From Eleftheria terrae (GTDB lineage: Bacteria; Pseudomonadota; Gammaproteobacteria; Burkholderiales; Burkholderiaceae_C), in NCBI RefSeq assembly GCF_030419005.1, contig NZ_CP106952.1, positions 496,001 through 560,000 on the forward strand: a DNA stretch of 64,000 nt, in the 5' to 3' direction. The notes beneath the pieces were generated by a model. That model made no database searches and was not told where the DNA came from. It saw only the letters and a program-made list of their open reading frames with translations. A program made the position numbers and the translations under genes. This document shows, in pieces, positions 34,969 through 43,280 of this stretch (positions are counted from its first letter, which is position 1; the number at the start of each line of letters is the position of its first letter).

Positions 34969-36845
34969 TGCACCGGTGGCCGCCGGCGCGCGCGCATGAC
35001 CATCATGCCGAGGCCCAGGGTCAGCAGCAGGGCCGTTTCCGGTTCAGGGACCGCGCTCACCACCAGGTCCATGAAGCCCGCACCGTAGACGGCCGAAAGG
35101 CGGTAGGCGGCTGGGTCCAGGTTGCTGCTCAACTCGCTGAACTGCGAGAAGACCCCCGCGTCGGCGCTGAGCAGACGGAAGCGGCCGGCAGCCACCGCGT
35201 TGTCCGAGAAGGTGGCTTGGAGGGTACCGCCCAGCGTCAGCGATGCCCGGGCGTGCAGCTGGTCGAAGCGGGCCGGTGCGAGGATGTCGACCTCGAACCG
35301 CAGCCCCTCCCCGAAGGACGCCTGCTGCAGCAGCCCCAGGCCGACGGTGCCATCCTGGCCGGCGCCGAAGCGTCCCTCGTGCAGGCTGGCCACCCCTTGG
35401 AGCTCGCCGTCGAGCCATGTCGCGGCATCGGCGCCGGATTGACCGAACCCGCCAACGGCGCTGAGCCGGCTGTGCTCGCCGATGACGACGGTGCCGGTGT
35501 TCGACAGCTGCTGCACGGTCATCGCCGCTGCGTTCAAGAGTTGCAGTTCACCGCGGTTGCTGCGCAGCGCCCCCAGCGGGCTCAGCACCTGCCCCCAGAC
35601 ATTGACGCTCTCCAGCCGTGCATCGGGCCCGTCCAGGATCAGGGTGGCCGCGCTGTCCTCGATGCCGAACCAGGGGTAGGCGTCGATGCCGGCCGGCTGC
35701 AGCTGCAGCGTGCCGTCGCGCATGACATACCGGCCGCCCGTCAGGCTGGCCCGGCTGCGGTTCCATTGGGCCAATGGTCCGCGCACCTCGATGCGCGAGC
35801 GAACCGCCTCGAGGGTGCCGGTGTTGTCCAGGGCGCCGTGGAAGGCCAGCGTGCCAGCGTCAGTGACCCGCACGATGCCGGTGTTGACGAAGGTGCTGTC
35901 GATGTGGGTGCGTCCCGCACCGGTCTTGAGGTAAGTGCCGCGGTTGTCGAAGGCGAACACGCCGATCTCCACCGGGAGCGATGACTGGCCGTCCGTGCTG
36001 GGCAGGTCCCTCGGGACGCGGTCCTCGAAGACCGTGCCGGCGGCCACTGCGATGCGGCCGGCGCCCAGCAGGTGGGCATCGCCCGCCCACTGCACGCCGC
36101 CGTTGAAGTGGAAGTCGGCCTCGAGATGCTTGGCGGGAAGGGTGCCCTGCGAGTCATAGGTGTGGCCCGACAGTTCGGCCAGTCCCCGCACGGTGGCGGG
36201 TCCACGCACCTGCAGCTCTGCGCCTCGCCAGACGAGCCGGTCGACGGTGAGCCGGCCCGACACGTTGAGCACCGAATGAAACCAGCCCAGGTTGGGCTGC
36301 AGGTACGGGTCGTCGAGCAGCAGCGCCCGGCTGTCGAGCGAGTCGTGCACCGACACTGAAGCACTCCGCAGCACCTGGATCTCGCCGCGGCCCGACAACA
36401 CGCTGCTGGGCACCTGGACGATGGCATCGGCGAACTGCAGCACGCCGTCGTTGCGGATGCTGCCACCGGTGAAGTCGACGGGCCGCCAGCGCTCGTCCCT
36501 CGGGTTGCTGCTGAAGGTCAGCGTGCCCGCGCGGCCCACCCGCCAGTCGGCGGTGCTGTGGAACAGCGTCCAGGGGCTGTCCACCGACATGCTGCCGCGT
36601 GCCACGTCGATCGGCCCGTCGAAGCGCAGGGAGGCGCGGAAGAAGAACATCTCGAGCCGCCCGCCGTCGACCAGGATGCGCCGCCCTTGCTGCTCCCAGG
36701 ACTCACCCGCCGAGCCGGTGATGGACAGCAGCTCGCCGTCCCGCACCACCAGATCCTCGGCTGCTGTCCAGGCGCCAGGGCCCGGCGCAGCGGACGCTGC
36801 CAGGCACAGGCAGGGCAGGGTGAAGGCCACGAGTGTCGATTTCAT
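34956..36845 (-). CDS. Large PEP-CTERM surface protein with beta-helix-like repeats
   Basis: A 629-residue exported protein. The signal peptide is MKSTLVAFTLPCLCLAASA. The middle consists of repeated short beta strands rich in Gly, Asn and Thr (NTGIVRVTDAGTLAFHGALDNTGTLEAV, in pieces; LSNTGTVVIGEHSRL), as in autotransporter-like right-handed beta helices. The end is VPEPET, a hydrophobic helix and RARRR, the PEP-CTERM sorting signal. AGGAGG sits just before the ATG. The role may be adhesion or matrix structure. It is the second PEP-CTERM substrate in the window, so the genome must carry an exosortase elsewhere. Confidence 0.85.
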   Translation of the reverse strand: MKSTLVAFTLPCLCLAASAAPGPGAWTAAEDLVVRDGELLSITGSAGESWEQQGRRILVDGGRLEMFFFRASLRFDGPIDVARGSMSVDSPWTLFHSTADWRVGRAGTLTFSSNPRDERWRPVDFTGGSIRNDGVLQFADAIVQVPSSVLSGRGEIQVLRSASVSVHDSLDSRALLLDDPYLQPNLGWFHSVLNVSGRLTVDRLVWRGAELQVRGPATVRGLAELSGHTYDSQGTLPAKHLEADFHFNGGVQWAGDAHLLGAGRIAVAAGTVFEDRVPRDLPSTDGQSSLPVEIGVFAFDNRGTYLKTGAGRTHIDSTFVNTGIVRVTDAGTLAFHGALDNTGTLEAVRSRIEVRGPLAQWNRSRASLTGGRYVMRDGTLQLQPAGIDAYPWFGIEDSAATLILDGPDARLESVNVWGQVLSPLGALRSNRGELQLLNAAAMTVQQLSNTGTVVIGEHSRLSAVGGFGQSGADAATWLDGELQGVASLHEGRFGAGQDGTVGLGLLQQASFGEGLRFEVDILAPARFDQLHARASLTLGGTLQATFSDNAVAAGRFRLLSADAGVFSQFSELSSNLDPAAYRLSAVYGAGFMDLVVSAVPEPETALLLTLGLGMMVMRARRRPPVHHSL

Positions 36846-37094
36846 GGAAGACCTCCTCGAGTCACACAAGGCGGCGTCATGGCCGCACGGCGGGGGGAGG
36901 GTCCCGCTCGGCACGAGGCTGGCCTGATCCACCCGGCAGGCAGGGCATCGCCTGCACGACGGCCTGCGGCACGATGCCGCGGCGACGACCAGCGTCCCAC
37001 CGGGGGGTGCAGAGGTGTGTGACGGTCGGTATGCCGTCGGCACCGGGCCCGCCGTCTCGGTCCCCCCGGGACCCGGCTCAAGTGCAAGCCGCCG

Positions 37095-38189
37095 TCAGCG
37101 GGCGCTTGCCGGAGGCCGGTCGGCCGGGGCGGCACCTGCCAGTGTCGCTGCCGATGCCGCGCCGGCCGGCGGTTTGCAGGGCGGGCCGCCCCAGGCGGCA
37201 TGCGCCTCGGCCATGAGCTCCGCCTCCCGGCCCCGGTAGCGCGGCGAGAAGTGGAAGGGCTGCAGCGCCCGGGCCCCCAGCCGCCGGGCGATCTCGCCGG
37301 CCTGGCGGGCGGTCAGGTGGTTCTTGCGCAGCGCATGGGCCCGGTCGGCGTCGAGGAAGACGCTTTCGATGTAGAGCCAGTCCACATCGGTCAGCAGGCC
37401 GGCCAGCTGCTCGAGATTGGCCTCGCTGTGACGCAGGTCGGTGACATAGCCGATGCGGCGCCCGGCCACCGCGTCCAGCACCAGGTGGCGCAATTCGGCC
37501 ACGCTGCGCGTCATGGCGTGTTCACCGTGGCGGTCGCGCCAGCGCAGGTCGATCGGCGTGTCCGCCGGGGCGCCGGTCAGCAAGGCGCGCTTGAGCGTGC
37601 CAAGCCAGGGACCGGTGGTCAGGCCCATGGCGGCCAACCGGTCGGGCGCCACGCGCAGGCAGGCCTTCTCCTCCAGGGCAAAGGCCAGCACCGGCATCTC
37701 GTGGTCGACAAATCGGCCGCGCACCCGAAAGGCCGCCTCGTCGTGCAGCAGGTCGCCGTCGAGTGGGAAGGTCGCCTCCTCGGCGCGGGCGAAGGACGCG
37801 CGGCTGTCGAAGCAGGCGCGGCGGCCCATCCCGTCGGGGCGGGCCTCGTGCACTTCGATGCGCAGCGGCAGCGGGTAGCGCTGCACCACGTTCCAGGTGT
37901 AGGCGCGCAGCTTGTGCTCCACCTGGTCCACGAAACCCGGCCCGCCCCACAGCACCAGCCGCGCCATGCGGCCCAGGGCCACGGCCAGCAGGTGGTCGAA
38001 GCCGGCGAAGTGGTCCATGTGGTTGTGCGTCACGAAGGCATGCGAGACGCGCAACAGCACGCGCGGCGGCAGCCGGTCGAGCTCGCCCAGGTCGAACAAC
38101 AGTGTGCGGCGTTGGTCGCGCACATCGACGATCAGGCCCGGTTCGCGGGCCTCCGGGTCCAGCAGGCGGGGCGACAGCAGGAAGGACAT
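37095..38189 (-). CDS. MBL-fold hydrolase, ribonuclease Z-like
   Basis: A 364-residue metallo-beta-lactamase-fold protein. The zinc motif THNHMDHFAGFDHLL is intact, and further metal ligands are likely the Asp of GYVTDLRHS and the His of LQPFHFSPRY. The RNase Z-like ending PFHFSPRYRGRE suggests a tRNA 3' processing-like or related phosphodiesterase, but the size and long insert around GMGRRACFDSRASF differ from classical RNase Z. The last 30 residues are an Ala/Pro-rich low-complexity tail. Substrate is unknown. It is flanked by 249- and 261-base gaps and seems to be monocistronic. Confidence 0.85.
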   Translation of the reverse strand: MSFLLSPRLLDPEAREPGLIVDVRDQRRTLLFDLGELDRLPPRVLLRVSHAFVTHNHMDHFAGFDHLLAVALGRMARLVLWGGPGFVDQVEHKLRAYTWNVVQRYPLPLRIEVHEARPDGMGRRACFDSRASFARAEEATFPLDGDLLHDEAAFRVRGRFVDHEMPVLAFALEEKACLRVAPDRLAAMGLTTGPWLGTLKRALLTGAPADTPIDLRWRDRHGEHAMTRSVAELRHLVLDAVAGRRIGYVTDLRHSEANLEQLAGLLTDVDWLYIESVFLDADRAHALRKNHLTARQAGEIARRLGARALQPFHFSPRYRGREAELMAEAHAAWGGPPCKPPAGAASAATLAGAAPADRPPASAR

Positions 38190-38450
38190 GATGTGTCGCA
38201 GCTTAACGGAGCGCGTACTGACGCCCGCTTGGCAGCGCGCGTGGACGCTGCCCGCGTCAACCGGCAGTGAAGCCGCCTCGCCGCGCGGCCCCGCGCCGCC
38301 CGGCGTGCCTTGCGCCCCGCCATCGCAGGCGCAAGGCGCGCGGACTTCCCGGCGGGCGGCAACGCCTCGGTGAGCGTGCTGCGAGGCACCGCTGGACAGG
38401 CGCGCACGCCCACGGCAGCACCGAAGCGGCGGGACGCTGCCTCGACCGCG

Positions 38451-38903
38451 TCAGCGACCCGAACCGTCCCTTCCCGTCTCGAGCAGCGGCAGCAGGCGGG
38501 CGTCCTCGATGGCGGCAGTGCGGTGCCCGATGCCGGCGAGGTAGCCGGGGTGCGAGGCAAAGGCGAGGAAGGACTGCACGCTGGCCTGCCGCACCAGCAT
38601 GGCGACGTCCCATCGCTCCTCGGGCGGGCCGATGAGAAATGCACCCCCGCTGCCAAGGAACAGCAGCTCGCCGCCCGATTCCCGCAGGTAGGGCAGGGTG
38701 TGCTCGACATACCGCCGGAACGCCTCGGCGCCGCTGACGGGAAGGACGGGGGCCAGCCCGGGCGTGGCCGAGTAGTCCGCGGTGTCGCGCAGCCTCAGCA
38801 GGTTGAGCATCACGACCTCGCCCTGCAGATGCCGCATCACCAAGGCACGGCCTGCTTCCTGGGTGGGCTCCAGGAAGCGCTGGGCAGCGGGTGGGAGGGG
38901 CAT
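38451..38903 (-). CDS. DUF1330-like small protein
   Basis: A 150-residue cytoplasmic protein with a dimeric alpha-beta barrel look: VVMLNLLRLRDTADY, GAEAFRRYVEHTLPYL, WDVAMLVRQASVQSFLAFASHPGYLAGIGHRTAAIEDARLLPL. This pattern matches DUF1330/EthD-like proteins. AAGGAGG lies well spaced before the ATG at 38903; an upstream ATG at 38921 would add six residues. It follows the DUF2239 gene with a gap of 17 bases, so the two form an operon. Function is unknown. Confidence 0.8.
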   Translation of the reverse strand: MPLPPAAQRFLEPTQEAGRALVMRHLQGEVVMLNLLRLRDTADYSATPGLAPVLPVSGAEAFRRYVEHTLPYLRESGGELLFLGSGGAFLIGPPEERWDVAMLVRQASVQSFLAFASHPGYLAGIGHRTAAIEDARLLPLLETGRDGSGR

Positions 38904-38920
38904 GCGCGAGCCTCCTTCCA

Positions 38921-39556
38921 TCAGTCCTCGCGGCGGCTGCCGGCCTCGCTGGTGCCAAAGGCCAGGCGGGTGGCGTGCTCGCGCACATCGGCGGGCCAGT
39001 CGCCGATGAGCTGGCTGAAGCGCGGCCGATCGTTGGCGAACAAGGCGCGCGTCGCTTCCTCGAAGCCGGGCAGGTCGCCGGCAATGGCCGACATGAAGTG
39101 GTAGGCGCGTTCCTGCGCCTGACGGCTGCGGTCCTTGTCGGTGCTGGCGCGTCGTGCGTCCTCCACCAGCTTGCGCAGCGCCACCGAGGCGCCACCCGGC
39201 TGCGTCGCCAGCCACTCCCAGTGCCGTGGCAGCAGGGTGACTTCACGGGCCACCACGCCGAGCCGCGGGCGGCCGCGCCCGCGCGGCTCCTCCACTGCGT
39301 CTGCCGGAGCGGGGGATGCGCCGTCCGGACCGCCCGCGGAGGGCGGCCCGGCCAGGCGCTGCGCCACCTCTTGCGGCGTGCCCCGGAGGTCGACATCGAT
39401 CGAGCGCCCGGTGCTGTCATCGAAGAGCAACACCGGCCCGGCCGCGCCGGACTCCAGGGCCTGCTTGACAGCCAGCGCATTGGCGGAGAGCGAGCCGGAC
39501 GCCAGGCGGCGATGGCCGTCGAAGCTCGTGTAGGAGGGGGCAAGGGGGGTGTTCAT
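38921..39556 (-). CDS. DUF2239 family protein
   Basis: A 211-residue protein matching DUF2239: SYTSFDGHRRLASGSL at the start, LLFDDSTGRSIDVDLRGT, GRPRLGVVAREVTLLPRHWEWL, and QERAYHFMSAIAGDLPGFEEATRALFA. The segment from VAREVTLLPRHWEWLATQPGGASVALRKLV resembles a ribbon-helix-helix/helix-turn-helix-like module, so it may bind DNA. The gene has an excellent promoter with an embedded palindrome (39586-39629), and could be autoregulated. Confidence 0.85.
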   Translation of the reverse strand: MNTPLAPSYTSFDGHRRLASGSLSANALAVKQALESGAAGPVLLFDDSTGRSIDVDLRGTPQEVAQRLAGPPSAGGPDGASPAPADAVEEPRGRGRPRLGVVAREVTLLPRHWEWLATQPGGASVALRKLVEDARRASTDKDRSRQAQERAYHFMSAIAGDLPGFEEATRALFANDRPRFSQLIGDWPADVREHATRLAFGTSEAGSRRED

Positions 39557-39585
39557 GGGGCAGGACCTGCTGTGACGATGGACAG

Positions 39586-39629
39586 ATAATACCCGGGTAT
39601 AAATCGGTTGGCAATTAAATCCGGGTGAT
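39586..39629 (-). promoter_or_regulatory. Promoter and palindromic operator of the DUF2239 operon
   Basis: Read on the minus strand, TTGCCA (39614-39609) and TATTAT (39591-39586) are separated by exactly 17 bases, a good sigma-70 promoter. The perfect palindrome ATACCCGGGTAT (39589-39600) overlaps the -10 box, and a related half-conserved copy, ATCCGGGTGAT, lies just upstream of the -35 box at 39619-39629. A repressor bound here would block transcription. The island is AT-rich in a high-GC genome. Confidence 0.72.
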
Positions 39630-39675
39630 ATTTCATCGCCCGGGCGCCAAGCGGCGCAGTGCCCGGGCCGGGTTG

Positions 39676-40119
39676 TCAGTCCAGCCGCTCGGCATCCACC
39701 TTGGCGAAGCGGCGCTCGTCGCACCGGTAGCCGCACTGCTCGTAGAAGGCGTGCGCCTCGCTCCGGTGGTCCCCGCTGGTGACCTCCGCGCGCACGCACC
39801 CCTGCTCTCGGAAATGCTGGTCCGCCGCTGCCCGCAGGCGACTGCCGACACCGCGTCGCCGCACCGCCCGGGACACCACCAGCGAGGTGATGCGCCCGAG
39901 GCGGCCAGGCGCGTGGAAGAGGTCGAGCACATGCAGGCTGATCACCCCGCACCCCCTGCCTTGCGCCTGCGCCACCAGCACCTGGTCGTGCCCGCCGGCG
40001 GCGAACAGCTGCAGCTTGTGCTGCAGCAACTCGGGAGTGGCCGGGTAGCCCAGCTCGCCCATCAGGCTGGCCAGGGCCTGCACGTCGTCGCCCACTGCGT
40101 CCCGGATGATCAGGTCCAC
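39676..40119 (-). CDS. GNAT family N-acetyltransferase
   Basis: A 147-residue acetyltransferase. The acetyl-CoA loop is in VVSRAVRRRGVGSRLRAAADQHF (R-x-x-G-x-G/S pattern), followed by the C-terminal AHAFYEQCGY. The substrate is unknown. It starts 22 bases after the AEC transporter stop and is probably co-transcribed with it. Confidence 0.9.
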   Translation of the reverse strand: MDLIIRDAVGDDVQALASLMGELGYPATPELLQHKLQLFAAGGHDQVLVAQAQGRGCGVISLHVLDLFHAPGRLGRITSLVVSRAVRRRGVGSRLRAAADQHFREQGCVRAEVTSGDHRSEAHAFYEQCGYRCDERRFAKVDAERLD

Positions 40120-40141
40120 GCTCTGCTCCCGATGAACCGCT

Positions 40142-41044
40142 TCACCGCCAGCCCAGCACCGCCAGCCACACCGGGATCGACGCCATCCCCAGCAGGGTCG
40201 ACACCGTCACCAGACCGGCCGTGTAGGGTCCGTTGCCGCCCATGCGCATGGCCAGCACGTAGCAGCTCGAGGCGGTGGGCATCGCGGCGAAGGCCACCAC
40301 CACCGGCTGCTGGGCCTCGGGCACGCCCAGCAGCACCACGCCGCCCAGTGCCGCCAGCGGCAGCAGCACATGCCGGATGCCGAGCAAGCCGGCCGCCAGC
40401 CCGGGGCCGGCCCACAGCCCGCCGAGCTTCAGGCCCGCGCCCACCGCCATCAGCCCCAGCGGCAGGGCCGCCTGGCCGATGCGGCCGAGCACCGGGCCGA
40501 GCGGATCGCCCAGCCGCAGGCCACCCAGGTTGGCCAGCAGGCCTGCCACCGTGCTGATGATCAGCGGGTTGCGCGCAATCTCATGCCAGAACCGGTGCCC
40601 GCCATGGCGGGCCAGCGGGTAGACGGCGCCGAAGTTGCACACCGGCACGCACAGGGCCACCAGCACCGCCGTCCAGGCCACGCCGTCGGGGCCGGCCAGC
40701 TTGTCGGCCAGGGCCAGGGCCACATAGGAGTTGAAGCGGAAGGCCACCTGCGCGCCGGAGGCATGCAGCTGCGGGTCCACGCCCGGCAGGCGGCCCAGGG
40801 CATAGGACGACGCGATGCCGAGCAGCGCGATGCCGAGCCCGGCGCCGGCCAGCGGCGCGGTGGTGCTGAAGTCCAGCGGGCTCTTGACGATGGCATTGAA
40901 CAGCAGCACCGGGAACAGCAGGTAGTACACCAGCCGCTCCACTGCGTCCCACACCGGACGGTCGAGGGCCGAATAGCGGCACAGCACGAAGCCGATGACG
41001 ATGAGGAGGAAGTCCGGCAACAGCAGCAGGGCGGTGGCGAGCAT
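40142..41044 (-). CDS. AEC family (auxin efflux carrier) transporter
   Basis: A 300-residue membrane protein with ten predicted helices and family features such as PDFLLIVIGFVLCRY, VERLVYYLLFPVLLFNAI, and the central RFNSYVALALADKLAG. AEC members move small organic acids or auxin-like molecules out of or into the cell. It is divergent from a TctC-type binding-protein gene; the 269-base space between them should hold both promoters. Confidence 0.9.
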   Translation of the reverse strand: MLATALLLLPDFLLIVIGFVLCRYSALDRPVWDAVERLVYYLLFPVLLFNAIVKSPLDFSTTAPLAGAGLGIALLGIASSYALGRLPGVDPQLHASGAQVAFRFNSYVALALADKLAGPDGVAWTAVLVALCVPVCNFGAVYPLARHGGHRFWHEIARNPLIISTVAGLLANLGGLRLGDPLGPVLGRIGQAALPLGLMAVGAGLKLGGLWAGPGLAAGLLGIRHVLLPLAALGGVVLLGVPEAQQPVVVAFAAMPTASSCYVLAMRMGGNGPYTAGLVTVSTLLGMASIPVWLAVLGWR

Positions 41045-41313
41045 CGGCAGACGGCGTCAGGAGGTGAAGGCCGGGCGGCCCAGGGGTGCGAGCATGAGGC
41101 CCTCGGGACAGACCCGGGTTCGTAGTTCCCACAATCCCCTGCATGCCCCGCCTCGTCGAGCATACGTCCACATCCGCAAGGACCTGTCGCGGTGCGTGTC
41201 CTGCGCGGCTCAAACCCGGCTAGGATGCACCGCTGTCGCCTGTGCAGGCGGTGGCCGCCAGGCCCGTGCCGCCGGACGCAAGTTCGTGAATCCTCACCTT
41301 GGAGACTTCCTCT

Positions 41314-42288
41314 ATGCAGCGCAGACATCTCTTGGCCGCACTTTCGATGCCCTTGGCGTTGGCAGCCGCGGGCCCGGCCTGGGCCCAGGCCTACCCCGCC
41401 AAGCCGGTGCGGCTGGTGGTGCCCTTCGCCCCCGGCGGCACGACCGACATCATCGCCCGCGTGCTGGCCGACAAGATCGCCCCTGCGCTGGGCCAGACCA
41501 TGATCGTCGAGAACAAGGCGGGCGGCGGCGGCATCATCGGCGCCGCCGAGATCGCGCGCTCGCAGCCGGACGGCTACACCCTCGGCGTGGCCACCGTGTC
41601 GACCACCGCGTCCAACCCGGCCATCAATCCCAAGACGCCTTACAACGCGCTGAACGACTTCACCTCCATCACCAACGTGGCCGCCACGCCCAATGTGATC
41701 GCGGTGCACCCGTCGTTTCCGGCGCGCGACTACAAGGGCTTCCTCGCCGAGCTCAAGAAGAACCCCGGCAAGTACAGCTATTCCAGCTCCGGCACCGGCG
41801 GCATCGGGCACCTGCAGATGGAGCTGTACAAGCAGCTCTCGGGCACCTTCGTCACCCACATCCCGTACCGCGGGGCGGGCCCCGCGCTCAACGACACGGT
41901 GGCTGGCCAGGTGCCGATGATCTTCGACAACCTGCCCTCGGCGCTGCCCTTCATCAAGGACGGCCGGCTGATCGCCATCGTGGTGGCGGCGCCGCAACGC
42001 CTGGCGGTGCTGCCCAACGTGCCCACCTTCAAGGAAGTGGGGCTGGAGCCGGTCAACCGCATGGCCTACTACGGCATCCACGGGCCCAAGAACCTGCCCA
42101 GGGAAGTGGTGGACAAGGTCTACGCCGCCGTCAAGAAGACGGTGGAGATCCCCGAGGTGAAGAAGCGCATCGAGGAGACCGGCTCCATCGTGGTCGTCAA
42201 CACGCCCAAGGAGTTCACCGCCCAGACGCAGGCCGAGTACGCGGTCTACAAGAAGGTGGTCGAACAGCAGAAGCTGAAGCTCGAGTGA
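41314..42288 (+). CDS. Bug family (TctC) tripartite tricarboxylate-type binding protein
   Basis: A 324-residue periplasmic binding protein. Signal peptide with cleavage after AWA. The Bug family signatures are present: [48 protein letters not shown], and [18 protein letters not shown], the two ligand loops. TctA and TctB partners are absent, which is typical of the many orphan Bug proteins in Burkholderiales. The ligand is likely a carboxylate. GGAGA at 41301-41305 favours the ATG at 41314. Confidence 0.95.
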   Translation: MQRRHLLAALSMPLALAAAGPAWAQAYPAKPVRLVVPFAPGGTTDIIARVLADKIAPALGQTMIVENKAGGGGIIGAAEIARSQPDGYTLGVATVSTTASNPAINPKTPYNALNDFTSITNVAATPNVIAVHPSFPARDYKGFLAELKKNPGKYSYSSSGTGGIGHLQMELYKQLSGTFVTHIPYRGAGPALNDTVAGQVPMIFDNLPSALPFIKDGRLIAIVVAAPQRLAVLPNVPTFKEVGLEPVNRMAYYGIHGPKNLPREVVDKVYAAVKKTVEIPEVKKRIEETGSIVVVNTPKEFTAQTQAEYAVYKKVVEQQKLKLE

Positions 42289-42334
42289 CCCTGCCTCGCC
42301 TGCCGCCCCACGCGGCGGCAGGCGTCCACCGCGC

Positions 42335-43234
42335 ATGACCGCCCTCCAGCAAAGCCAGGCTTGCATCGACCGCTTCATCGACGCCGTATGGACCGAGGAA
42401 GGCCTGTCGGCCAACACCCTGGCTGCCTACCGGCGCGATCTGGCGCTGTATGTGCATTGGCTCGCCGAGCAGCACGGCAAGCCGCTCGACGCCACCACCG
42501 AGGCTGACCTGCTCGGCTACGCGGTGCACCGGGCGGACACCAAGGCCACCTCGGCCAATCGCCGGCTGGCGGTGTTCCGCCGCTACTTCCGCTGGGCCCT
42601 GCGCGAGCGCCTGCTCAGCGCCGATCCCACGCTCAAGCTCAGTACCGCCCGCCAGCCGATGCGGGTGCCCAAGACCATGACCGAGCGCCAGGTGGAAGAC
42701 CTGCTGTCCGCGCCCGACGTGGACACCGCGCTGGGACTGCGCGACCGCACGATGCTGGAGCTGATGTACGCCAGCGGCCTGCGCGTCAGCGAACTGGTCA
42801 CCCTCAAGACCGTGCACGTGGGCCTGGACGAAGGGGCGCTGCGCGTGATGGGCAAGGGCGCCAAGGAACGGCTGGTGCCGTTTGGCGAGGAGGCGCATGC
42901 CTGGTTGCGCCGCTACCTGGCCGAGGCGCGCGGCGCCATCCTGGGCCTGCGTTCGTCGCAGGCGCTGTTCGTCACCGTGCGGGGCGAGGCGATGACGCGC
43001 CAGATGTTCTGGAATCTCATCAAGAAGTACGCCCGCCAGGCCGGCATTGGCGCGCCCATTTCGCCGCACACGCTGCGTCACGCCTTCGCCACCCACCTGC
43101 TCAACCACGGCGCCGACCTGCGCGCGGTGCAGATGCTGCTGGGCCATGCCGATATCTCGACCACCCAGATCTACACGCACGTGGCGCGCGAGCGCCTGAA
43201 GGTGCTGCACGCCCGCCACCATCCGCGCGGCTGA
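42335..43234 (+). CDS. xerD: Site-specific tyrosine recombinase XerD
   Basis: A 299-residue recombinase which, with XerC, resolves chromosome dimers at dif. The catalytic set is complete: R150 in GLRVSEL, the Lys of GKGAKERLVPFG, H245 and R248 in HTLRHAF, H271 in LGHADIS, and nucleophile Y280 in TQIYTHV. The N-terminal SAM-like domain (NTLAAYRRDLALY) is also present. It stands alone without phage or integron genes, and its sequence is of the housekeeping type, so I do not read it as a mobile-element integrase. Confidence 0.95.
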   Translation: MTALQQSQACIDRFIDAVWTEEGLSANTLAAYRRDLALYVHWLAEQHGKPLDATTEADLLGYAVHRADTKATSANRRLAVFRRYFRWALRERLLSADPTLKLSTARQPMRVPKTMTERQVEDLLSAPDVDTALGLRDRTMLELMYASGLRVSELVTLKTVHVGLDEGALRVMGKGAKERLVPFGEEAHAWLRRYLAEARGAILGLRSSQALFVTVRGEAMTRQMFWNLIKKYARQAGIGAPISPHTLRHAFATHLLNHGADLRAVQMLLGHADISTTQIYTHVARERLKVLHARHHPRG

Positions 43235-43280
43235 GGCTGGCCGGCGGCCGCCCGGCCCGACCGCGGCGCCGGCCGGCTGC

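Noticed and set aside
42335..43234. Tyrosine recombinase as the integrase of a genomic island
   Set aside because: The sequence is of the XerD housekeeping type, with no att repeats, tRNA or mobile genes nearby.
43235..43280. GC-rich inverted repeat between xerD and the diguanylate cyclase as a terminator
   Set aside because: The arms are short GGCCGGC-type sequences common in this genome, and no T-run follows on either strand.
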